From Escarpia spicata (Eukaryota > Annelida > Polychaeta > Sabellida > Siboglinidae), in NCBI GenBank assembly GCA_963995525.1, contig OZ023210.1:26573116-26637115 (forward strand): a stretch of DNA of 64,000 bases. The letters run 5' to 3'. Position numbers and translations under genes: made by a program. This document shows, one piece after another, positions 54,761 to 64,000 of the stretch (position 1 is its first letter; each line of letters starts with the position of its first letter). The notes under the pieces were generated by a model, which saw nothing but the letters and a program-made list of their open reading frames with translations, had not been told where the DNA came from and made no database searches.

Positions 54761-55893
54761 CATTGTTCCACAAGATGGTGCACGTGTAGCTTTTTGTAGC
54801 GCCACCTATGGAATGCAATTTTACCGCCAAATGGATTTCTGGGAGTTTGATGTGTTTGAATCTTTTTGATGTGCGATGTTGATTTGTCTGTGGAAGATTT
54901 GAAATTGGAATTTTGTCAGGTAAGTTGTACTGATTAATAAAAGTGAATAGCATACATTATGATATGATACTTGTGAATACACAGAATTGTATAATTCTAC
55001 CTAAATTAATGTTTTAATTGAGAAATAACATAAACTGACATAGCTGGGTGATAATTGAAGCAGTCTGCATAACTAGCAAACGATAGACCCTGCATCAAAC
55101 TGGTCTGGCTACATCATTATTATTAATTATCAGCCAAATAGATAACTAGCCTTTTAATTGAAATATTGTTTGGCATACCTATTATTTAATTCGGTCATTC
55201 TTGAACAGAAGTGGTATTTCAATGATTTTTTGCTTAATTACTGGCATACGCACCCCACCCCCCTTATAAGACATGTGTTCTGTCACTGTGATTTCGACTT
55301 GCAGACTGGTGAGAAGTCTGTAATATCCAAAAACGGTTTGTCCCATTCAACTGTAGTTTTGCCATACAAGTATTTTCAGTAATTGTTTCAAGATATTTGA
55401 AGTAAAATGCGTCCTCCATGATTGTGCAATTACTAAACCGTGCTTCCGTTGCCAGGTTCTCTACTTGGGGTCAACACACTGTTGGTTTTCCCATTGGCGA
55501 CCATGTTAACGTTTTGTGTGATTATAAAAAAACATGACCTACAAAGTTTCTTAAACTTCTCACCTGCTGTTATAATCATCTCTTTGACATGCTGGCCGAG
55601 TTTAGTCAAAATCTAATATTTCTAGCTCTCGTAAAATGCCTATATGTGTGACACCCATCAATATTTACAAATGGATGCAGGCAGTAATCCGGCCAAAGGG
55701 TCAACTAGCCAAATTGCTGCCAAATACCCTTCCGCTTAGTAAAATCAGCTACCAATGCACCATTTTACTGTCAACAGCTTCTACAATCACACCGGGAAAT
55801 CTGACTACTCAAATGCAGTCAGAGCAGGTGAATTTTGTATTTAAAAAAAATTCTCAAAAATATGTTGCACTGTAACCAAGCAGGAAGTCCAAC

Positions 55894-55953
55894 GGGCGGG
55901 CGGGCGGGCGGGCGGGCGGGCGGGCGGGCGGGCGGGCGGGCGGGCGGGCGGGC
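55894..55953. repeat. (GGGC)n microsatellite
   Basis: Fifteen pure GGGC units; also a strong G-quadruplex candidate. Confidence 0.95.
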
Positions 55954-56365
55954 TGACTGTGTAACCACTATAATAATCGCATGGTGGAGGCACCAGTATT
56001 GCGAAGTTTAATTAGTACCCATTAGGTGGCAGCACATTATCATTCGACATGACGTCGCGAAAATCTGGATTTTACTACCGTTTTTGATCGTTATCTAAAA
56101 GTAACTATATTTTTGATTATATGGTCTGGTATCATTGGTGTGGTAGGATAAATTATACGTATGAGTTTCTCCCGAAATTGGCTTGGTCTGACACTGGGTT
56201 ATCTGGGTGTTTGTGCCAGTGACCAGTGTGGGCGATAATGTAGAACATTTAGCATATAGTGATATACTACCACTACGATCACATACCTATCTCAACATAC
56301 CCTTGCCTTAGTTAGGGTGATTCTGACCGCAGGATCCAGTTGGTTCATCAGTTATCAGACTTTCA

Positions 56366-57145
56366 GGCACTTGTGTAGAATCCGGACACACCTCGATTTT
56401 AAGCATATTTATATTACTAAACTAAAGTGTTAAAGTTACTTAAACTTAAAGCCTTAAATCTTAATTAGGTTAGGGGTTTGTCGACTGAAACTTAAATTGC
56501 GCACGACCACGAAAAACCACGAAGTTGACGACTACGGACGACCGACCATGTAATATAATGTGTTGGTAGATAGTTTGACCTTTGGTGGTATATATTATGT
56601 GGTTTGTAAGCATTATTAAACATTTTGAGTCTGATTTTCGCCCAGGAGTTACACAATTTAAGCATTTTATCCGATCTTCCGGACGAGCATTTAGTTTTGG
56701 CACAGTAGCGCCACCTGGCGAATGGAACCGGCGAGTTACCACAAGCGATGATTAAAGTTGCGAATTTTATTACTCCAATGTGAAGAACATATCTGAAATT
56801 TGGCGAGCTGCACACACACCTTCTAAGACTACGTGCCACCAACAGCCCGCATGGTTACCAACACTACATACAGTTTTGGGCATGCGTGGTCGTGCGCCTT
56901 GTAGTCATACCGTTAATTACTCTTAGCCTTAGCCTTAGGGGCTTAGCACATTTTTGTCTTGAACTTTGAAGCCGGGGCGCTATTTACGTCTCAAAAGTGT
57001 GCTAAAACACAATATTCTTCGACGAAATATGCCTCGGATAATGTTGAATAATGGATCTAACACACTGAGGTACCAAAGTTAAAGTTAGGCAAAATTTCAG
57101 TTATAACGGAAAAATCGAGGTGGGTTCGGATTCTACACAGGTGCC
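56366..57145. mobile_element. non-autonomous DNA transposon with 34-bp inverted repeats and 8-bp target duplication
   Basis: Left end GGCACTTGTGTAGAATCCG; right end, read inward, GGCACCTGTGTAGAATCCG, 3 mismatches over 34 bases. GACTTTCA flanks both sides (56358-56365 and 57146-57153). An 8-bp duplication with GG ends fits hAT, Merlin or a related superfamily. No transposase inside. Confidence 0.85.
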
Positions 57146-59132
57146 GACTTTCACCTTCAGTTTCTAATATTAAAAGTTTAGGCAATCTTACTTTTTGACC
57201 TAACCATAAAAACGACCATCTAGCCTAGTGTATAGACTTAAGTTAAGACTACAGCTACACTGCTAGGGTTACAGCCAGAGTGTTAGCCAGGATTTGAAAC
57301 TAGGGAGTCCACTAAAAAGGTTTGCAAACCTCTGTCGCGATGGTGGGGTAGAGGATCGGGGAGGGAGTCCGCGGGTGAAATTTTTTGTAATGGAGTTCTC
57401 TCGGGTGGCTTATGGACGCATTCTTTATTGATGTTTGGCACAAATAATGTTCAAATCCTAACCAATTTGTTGCTGTCAAATTTGTTGTATGTGTTAGTGT
57501 GTATATTTGTCAGTCTTGACATAAACATTCAATACACTATGTGTTCAGCATCAGAAATTTTTATTCATCAACACGTTTAAAACAACTAGCTTATTAACTA
57601 AAAATATAACATAAAAAAACCCAATATAAACAACAATGTAAAACATGGAAAAATATGACGACATCCAACGGAATTTGTTAGTACTACGAAACCCAGACTA
57701 TATCACCTTGAGACAGTGTAACCTAGACTGTTGTTATTCCTTCGAGATTTGCCTTGTGCGTTTAAAAAATCCTGTGTCATAAATCCAGCGAATACTGTTG
57801 CGTAGTAATCATGTTTATTTCAAAATTTTGCCAATAAAGTCAGTATCATTTACGGTGTTCGTAATTGTATTCTTTCAGTGTTTGCGGAGTTTTCGTTCGA
57901 AAACACAAATCCCATGTCAAACTCATAATGTCGATTATGAGGAATTCCATCCATTTTGCACGATCGCAGAATTTCCGTTCCAAAAGGTCAATTCCGTTTC
58001 AAAACCGAATGCCGTTTAAGTTTTTATTAAAAATAGATCGATAGACATTTTCACAGTTCCTGCTGGCTCACGCACCCTCAAGTCAATGCCAGTCATCGCA
58101 CTAAATAGTTTCCTTTATAAAGTCTACAATGATCGAAGACACAGTTGAATGTGTGCAATAGTAAACATATTAAGGATAAAAACTGCACTTGGATTGAAAA
58201 TAAAAACAAACAATAGTGATTGCAAGATGCAAAATATAAAAAACAAATCAGTCCTGCGTGACAACAGAGTGAGCGGAGGCCGGTCGTGAAAAGATACTAT
58301 TACATTTACAGGTGTCACATCATCAACTTGTAACACCAACTTGTAACTTTTTGCCTTTCATCGACGCTTGCACTCGTCATCGTCTGAGAAACTCAGCACC
58401 TGTCTGCAGTCCATTGAAGCTTCTGATATTCTTTGAAATTTAACATTCCCGTGGTTGTAGTTTACCCAAAATTCTAATGACACTGCCACGCATATAATCG
58501 ATTTAGTGACAATACTGGACAATGATGTGGGTTCCGGATGTATGTGATCTCGTTAACTCTCGCATCAAAACAGAACGGAAACGAGAAACACTTGCGTCCC
58601 CTATTCCAATCTCTTGTCAGATGAAAACATTGCGAGGCAACTTGGAAATTTCATGTAAAAGTGACTGAGATTTCAGTAATGATTTGTAGCATATTAATGG
58701 CCGTCCATGAGTGATTCTGCGCCATCCATGTGGACGGGTCTCTGGCTAACAGCCTGCTTACAGCTGCCAAACTGCTCCATACTGTCATATTATTATACGA
58801 TACATATCTTATATAATAGGCACACACTACGTTATTCAACAAATTACATTTACATTCCTGTGACGATCAAAAAGTCACACAAAGAGTAAAACTAAAACTC
58901 GACATCTACGAGTCTACGGGTACCTTAAGAAGAATCGATATTGTGTCGAGGTGTCGCGCGCACACACATCAGTTATTAGAAATATAATATATGCACACAC
59001 TTACACACCTATAATTATTATGTACTTATGCATGCACACACATGCACGCATAATTATAAATATATACGTGGTCCCAGTTATAAAATTATGCATCTTGAAT
59101 CTTCAGTGGACAGTGTTTCTATGAATCTCATA

Positions 59133-59306
59133 CAGTGACGCCTCAAAATATTATCGATTTTACAATCGTTATCGACCCATGCATAGCGACCTTCGGAGAA
59201 GTCGAGTTTTAAATTAGTTTGTTTTAAGAATTTTTTTGTTATGGGCATGTAAATGTAATTTTTTAAATCTTTTAACAAGGGTGTCCTTAATACCGAGGTT
59301 CCACTG
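59133..59306. mobile_element. pogo-like small non-autonomous element
   Basis: TA-flanked. Left end CAGTGACGCCTC, right end GAGGTTCCACTG. Confidence 0.6.
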
Positions 59307-60009
59307 TATAATGAATGTAAATTTGGCGGCTGTATGTGGTCGTTTTTATGGTTAGGTCAGAAAGTAAATGGTTACCACAATTCATAGTTTCTAGTTCCAG
59401 TAGTTAAAGTAATGGAGCTTCAAAGTCACGTAATATTGCTTGGGTAGTCCAGAATTTCTTAAATCTCAAGATGATTTTTAAACAAGTCTATCGATCTAAC
59501 TTTTATTACAGATTCATTTAGATGTTAGACTATTCTATGGTTCAGCCACTTGAGGGAATGCGTTTTTCATAGATTTAGTTATGCTGTTTGCATCCATAAC
59601 GTAAGAGTCCTCTTTTTCCTAATTTTAGTGACACGTCCTCCCATTTCAGGGGAATTGGTGCAGATTCGTTATCACACATTGTGTGCATTATTTTACTGCC
59701 TTCTGTTGTTTCTCCGCATAGTCTTCAGTATGCTATTGTGCATAGCTTAAGTAATTTTAGTCATTCTACTTAGTTATAGTTAGTGAGTATAACGTATAAT
59801 GTCATTCCCTTGTTGTTCTCATCATGTTATTTTATATAATCTGTCTTAATTTGATTTGTATGTATTATAATGAGTTACAATTAATTTGATTTGATAGTTG
59901 ATAGTACATTTTTTACAATAGAATTGATCAAGTTATCTACAATTTACATATGTCTGCTAGTATACTATATCTAATGATGCCTACATCTACAGTACTGACA
60001 TATGTTGTT

Positions 60010-60490
60010 TCAGACGTCTGTGGTGCTACCGAAGGCTGTATGTGTCAGGAGTATCTACGAAGACCTGATCAAGTTGCAAAGATTCATGTTAATCGACAAT
60101 AACAACTGCTGAGTTGTCTGCATCAAAACAGTGTATGAAATTGAGCCAAGTCACTGAATGTCCGCATGTTTGCCTTCAGCAACAAGAGAAAACATATGAC
60201 AGTGTCTCCTGTGGAACAATATTTACATTTAAAGAGACACCAACTTCCTTGATGTGAGTGATCATTTAACGACTCATCTGCGATCTCTGACTTGTGGAAA
60301 AAAGTGAAATTGTGGCGAATTGTCATCTCGGAGTATAACTTTCAACCAGCACACATTCATACTGTGGGGAAACATGTAAATATGACACCTCTGCACACTG
60401 TCTTGTAGTGCGGTGGCTAAAAGCTTCACGTGTGCACCAGGACTGAAGAAAACCTTTCACATGTGATGCACGTTGTCTACAACTCTCTCA
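60010..60490 (+). pseudogene. decayed C2H2 zinc-finger relic
   Basis: TTTCAG at 60008 resembles an acceptor. Scattered finger remnants remain, such as CATTCATACTGTGGGGAAAC (a damaged H-TGEKP linker, near 60352). Stops in all frames. It ends where the intact intron of copy B begins (GTAAGT at 60494). Confidence 0.6.
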
Positions 60491-60573
60491 GTGTTGTAAG
60501 TTGTAGCAGACACGTGAACTCACACTTGTGATCAAAGTGTTTACATGATGTACTATTATTGCTTTGAACACAG

Positions 60574-62028
60574 TGTACATCTTCTCTGGTGAAACGATAC
60601 ACATGGGATGTATATGAAAACATGATAGAACCTATTATCAATATGTCTGAGAATGTGCACACACACTTTCAATTCTCAGCAAATAGAAATTTGAAGACAC
60701 ATATCCGTACTCATACTGGGGAGAAACCATACAAATGTGACACGTGTGGTGCACAATTCTCAGCAAATAGAAATTTGAAGACACATGTCCGTACTCATAC
60801 TGGGGAGAAACCATACAAATGTGACACGTGTGGTGCACAATTCTCAGCAAATAGAAATTTGAAGACACATGTCCGTACTCATACTGGGGAGAAACCATAC
60901 AAATGTGACACGTGTGGTGCACAATTCTCAGCAAATAGAAATTTGAAGACACATATCCGTACTCATACTGGGGAGAAACCATACAAATGTGATATGTGTG
61001 GTGCACAATTCTCAGTAAATAGAAATTTGAAGACACATATCCGTACTCATACTGGGGAGAAACCATACAAATGTGACACGTGTGGTGCACAATTCTCAGC
61101 AAATAGAAATTTGAAGACACATGTCCGTACTCATACTGGGGAGAAACCATACAAATGTGATACGTGTGGTGCACAATTCTCAGTAAATAGAAATTTGAAG
61201 ACACATATCCGTACCCATACTGGGGAGAAACCATACAAATGTGACACATGTGGTGCACAATTCTCAGCAAATAGAAATTTGAAGACACATATCTGTACTC
61301 ATACTGGGGAGAAACCATACAAATGTGACACATGTGGTGCACAATTCTCACAACATGGTAATTTGAAGAGACATATCCGTATTCATACTGGGGAGAAACC
61401 TTACAAATGTGATACATGTGGTGCACAATTCTCAGTAAGGGATACTTTGAACAGACATGTCAGCACTCATACTGGGGAGAAACCTTACAAATGTGATACA
61501 TGTGGTGCACAATTCTCAGTAAGGGGTACTTTGAACAGACATGTCAGCACTCATACTGGGGAGAAACCTTACAAATGTGATACATGTAGTGCACAATTCT
61601 CACAACATGGTAATTTGAAGAGGCATGTCCGCATTCATACTGGGGAGAAACCTTGCAAATGTGATACATGTGGTGCACAATTCTCAGTAAGGGATTCTTT
61701 GAAGAGACATGTCAGCACTCATACTGGGGAGAAACCTTACAAATGTGATACATGTGGTGCACAATTCTCAGAAAGTTGTACTTTGAAGACACACATCCGC
61801 ACTCATACTGGGGAGAAACTTTACAAATGTGATACATGTGGTGCACAGTTCTCCACAAACAGTTGTTTGAAGACACATGTCCGTACTCATACTGGGGAGA
61901 AACCTTACAAATGTGACACGTGTGGTGCACAATTCTCACAACATGGTAATTTGAAGACACATATCCGTATTCATACTGGGAAGAAACCTTACAAATGTGA
62001 TGTGTGGTGCACAATTCTCATCAAATAG
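60574..62028 (+). CDS. C2H2 zinc-finger array, copy B (15 complete fingers plus partial first)
   Basis: The exon starts after acceptor GAACACAG with [19 protein letters not shown], then a degenerate first finger ([12 protein letters not shown]) and 15 complete C-x2-C-x12-H-x3-H fingers joined by [10 protein letters not shown] linkers. Six of them share the recognition helix S-A/V-N-R-N-L-K-T; others use QHGNLK, VRDTLN, VRGTLN, ESCTLK and TNSCLK. Likely a nuclear sequence-specific DNA-binding protein; no KRAB, SCAN or ZAD-type domain is seen. The frame ends at 62028 because two bases are missing near 62001 in finger 17. No leader exon lies directly upstream. Confidence 0.82.
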   Translation, partial: CTSSLVKRYTWDVYENMIEPIINMSENVHTHFQFSANRNLKTHIRTHTGEKPYKCDTCGAQFSANRNLKTHVRTHTGEKPYKCDTCGAQFSANRNLKTHVRTHTGEKPYKCDTCGAQFSANRNLKTHIRTHTGEKPYKCDMCGAQFSVNRNLKTHIRTHTGEKPYKCDTCGAQFSANRNLKTHVRTHTGEKPYKCDTCGAQFSVNRNLKTHIRTHTGEKPYKCDTCGAQFSANRNLKTHICTHTGEKPYKCDTCGAQFSQHGNLKRHIRIHTGEKPYKCDTCGAQFSVRDTLNRHVSTHTGEKPYKCDTCGAQFSVRGTLNRHVSTHTGEKPYKCDTCSAQFSQHGNLKRHVRIHTGEKPCKCDTCGAQFSVRDSLKRHVSTHTGEKPYKCDTCGAQFSESCTLKTHIRTHTGEKLYKCDTCGAQFSTNSCLKTHVRTHTGEKPYKCDTCGAQFSQHGNLKTHIRIHTGKKPYKCDVWCTILIK

Positions 62029-62310
62029 AAATTTGAAGACACATGTCCGTACTCATAATGGGGAGAAACCATACAAATGTGATACGTGTGGTGCACACTT
62101 CTCAGCAAAAGGCAATTTCACTAAGCATGTCTGTATCCACAGCGGGGGGACCGTACACAAATGACACCCATCGTGCACAGTTTTCCCACAACAACAAACT
62201 AAGGACACGTACACATTCACGCTGCAAAACGCCTTCACATGTGACATTTGTGGGTCACATTTTAAAAACATTAGTGCACTGTTTAGTGTTAGACCAGATG
62301 GTCCCGTAGT
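62029..62310 (+). pseudogene. further zinc fingers downstream of the frame break
   Basis: One good finger ([19 protein letters not shown]) after [14 protein letters not shown], then a stop at 62162 and a last damaged finger (FTCDICGSHFKNI near 62237). These look like the original C-terminus of copy B. Confidence 0.7.
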
Positions 62311-62928
62311 CACTATGAACATTTACCTCCTGTATTTATATTATTGTATTATTTTTGCTATTACGTACTGTATCTGTTTGATGTTTTTTGGATAGATACA
62401 GACTGCATCACTGAATAATTAAGCGTGTATTACTTTATAATTATGTTTGTATTACCTTACCATGATTTATACAAGTTTGAACCCCCTAACCTGGCTCTGT
62501 CAGCTGTACATTACGGTATCACTGTGGTTGTCAAACATGTTTGCGTCGTTATCACTTTTCACATAATTTCTCCATAACGACCCCGAACCCTATTCATTCC
62601 AAAAGAACAACTAGGTACTTTAAGAACAGTGATTGGATAGAATACATGTTTATTTGTATTCTTTTTTATAGCAGGTGCACACAAAAATATCAGTTTAAAA
62701 AAAATTAAATCTGTGATGCTGCCGAGCATCTTTGTTCTAGGATTTGTATGTACAGCGAGAGCATATCAAAGGTCAGTGTCGAATTTTGCGATGACCCTCG
62801 AATCTTGCTGGAATCCAAGAAGCATTGTGTGAGCTGCATTATTGTGTTCAGGTATTTGTGTCAGTGGGACAGTTAGTAATTTGTAATGTACTATATATTT
62901 ATTTGTGATTTGTGTTCTTTCACATGTC

Positions 62929-62934
62929 AATAAA
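62929..62934 (+). terminator. polyadenylation signal candidate for zinc-finger copy B
   Basis: AATAAA directly before the start of duplication copy B at 62936; about 0.65 kb after the last finger remnant. Confidence 0.4.
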
Positions 62935-63750
62935 TAATGTTTAGATACATTTTGTCGTGCTCGTTTTGTGTATAATATTGTTATTTGTGACACTCTCCCC
63001 TATTAATAACTGATCTACAACATTTTACACAATATTGTTACATTGCATTATAGAGTATTTGTATTTTGCAGGAATTATTGAAATAAATGATCGTAATAAT
63101 TTGATAAAAAGTTCTTCTTTGCCATGTCATTGTTTTTTTCATTTTGCCTGATTTTCTCTTTGCCCCCAACAAGAGAGACATTAACAACATATTACACAGG
63201 TAGCTCATATAACGCAGAATAATATGTAAACTTTTTGTGAGTGTTATTTTTGGGTTAGATTGTGTTTTATACATACATTATATGGAATAATATTTGTCTG
63301 TTGTAGTAATCGTGAGTAATTGTTGGCCTATTTGAAAGTTGCCTAGGTTTAAACTACAATACAAGCAGACAAATATGGGTATACCGAGTGTGTCAGAATT
63401 AAATCAGCTGTTGGAATGTTATCCAATATAACAGTAGTATTTAACGTTTTTGGCACTGTTTCCTTTTAGCAAGCTAAAAAACATAATTACCCCTCCATTT
63501 TAAAATACCTAACTTGAGAAAAAACTAGAAAAAAACACTAAAATAAGATCAAACTTATAAAAAATATCTTTAGAGATGAAAGCATCTGTGTATGGTTCAT
63601 GTTGCAATTTCTTGATAAGCTTTGAGACGCGAGGCTTTGTCACAGTAAGAGCACATCGCAGGCCATTTCTAACTTCCAATATAATTTGTTTCGGTTTTAA
63701 AGTAGATTCTTTTAGAAATACTGTTCTCCACAGCAATTAGAATAAGGAAA

Positions 63751-63897
63751 ATGAGAGCTATCAGATCGAATTGGGTATTCAACACCAGTCTTTTATGGGA
63801 AAATTACCAGGTCGGAATACTTTGTTCAGCGTGCTTTCTTCTCGCAGGCCAAGGATCTCGTCTGTTGTCTCTGACGACTCCCTCATCCACTGAAAAG
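63751..63897 (+). CDS. third zinc-finger gene, leader exon
   Basis: MRAIRSNWVFNTSLLWENYQ to TPSSTEK with donor AAG|GTAAGT. It differs from copy A at four residues (Thr/Asn, ArgThr/GlySer, Asn/Thr). The next exon starts at 63976 (CTSSLVKR) and leaves the window, so a further finger array probably follows. Confidence 0.6.
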
Positions 63898-63975
63898 GTA
63901 AGTTGTAGCATACACGTGAACTCACACTTGTGATCAAAGTGTTTACATGATGTACTATTGTTGCTTTGAACACAG

Positions 63976-64000
63976 TGTACATCTTCTCTGGTGAAACGTG
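63976..64000 (+). CDS. third zinc-finger gene, start of the finger exon (partial)
   Basis: Follows acceptor [16 protein letters not shown] in phase 0 with the leader. Cut by the window edge. Confidence 0.55.

Larger units (their letters stand above)
54448..60000. other. intergenic stretch between zinc-finger arrays
   Basis: No supported gene. It holds the palindromic element 54600-54760, the GGGC run 55894-55953, the 780-bp inverted-repeat element 56366-57145, CA-rich runs near 58963-59050 and a pogo-like element at 59133-59306. Confidence 0.55.
62936..64000. repeat. segmental duplication, copy B (runs off the window)
   Basis: Collinear with 52411-53475; differences are mostly single bases and small indels. 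Confidence 0.92.

Noticed and set aside
60638..61426. 262-codon open frame on the minus strand
   Set aside because: It is the exact antisense of the 84-bp finger repeat; a repeat with no stop in one unit stays open in all. Same for 61712-62014 and 53743-53991 minus.
60670..61990. Regular direct repeats that could suggest a CRISPR array
   Set aside because: The 84-bp units code for C2H2 fingers, have no unique spacers, and the genome is animal.

Overview
This is a window of animal nuclear genome. Genes are split by GT-AG introns and long introns are packed with minisatellites, microsatellites and transposons: a CR1-like LINE, Gypsy-type LTR elements, pogo/Tigger and other short inverted-repeat elements, and tRNA-like sequences. 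The only long host reading frames are a many-exon cadherin and C2H2 zinc-finger arrays. Repeat content and the style of the cadherin suggest a marine invertebrate, possibly a lophotrochozoan, but the sequence alone does not fix the phylum.

Layout. 1-1764: right end of a pogo/Tigger DNA transposon (minus strand, two-exon transposase). 2022-35775: the 3' part of a large cadherin gene on the plus strand. I resolve 35 exons that join into one closed frame of 5,262 nt (1,753 codons plus stop), with a 3'UTR and an AATAAA signal. Its large intron at 23129-28897 carries a 5'-truncated CR1-like LINE in sense orientation. 36.7-37.8 kb: palindromes and a ~72-bp tandem repeat. 37.9-39.5 and 40.5-44.2 kb: two decayed Gypsy elements. 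39.54-39.89 kb: a palindrome-rich small element. 46137-50727: a nearly complete Gypsy element on the minus strand with 108-bp LTRs and a GGGAC target duplication. 51.1-52.4 kb: a CRE-rich duplication, a small satellite with 152-bp higher-order period, and an inverted repeat with octamer motifs. 52.4-64 kb: a tandemly duplicated C2H2 zinc-finger locus. It has one broken 8-finger array, one array with 15 complete and nearly identical fingers, a decayed relic, and the start of a third copy.

Function. The cadherin is a single-pass adhesion receptor with about 13 visible extracellular repeats. Eleven of these are built from two phase-0 exons each and lack most of the classical calcium-binding signature; the last two are encoded differently, and one of them is fully canonical. 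These are followed by a membrane-adjacent region, a transmembrane helix and a short tail ending in a class I PDZ ligand. This plan is reminiscent of CDH23/PCDH15-type cadherins and not of catenin-binding classical cadherins. The zinc-finger genes are probable DNA-binding proteins evolving by segmental duplication and homogenisation of an 84-bp finger unit.
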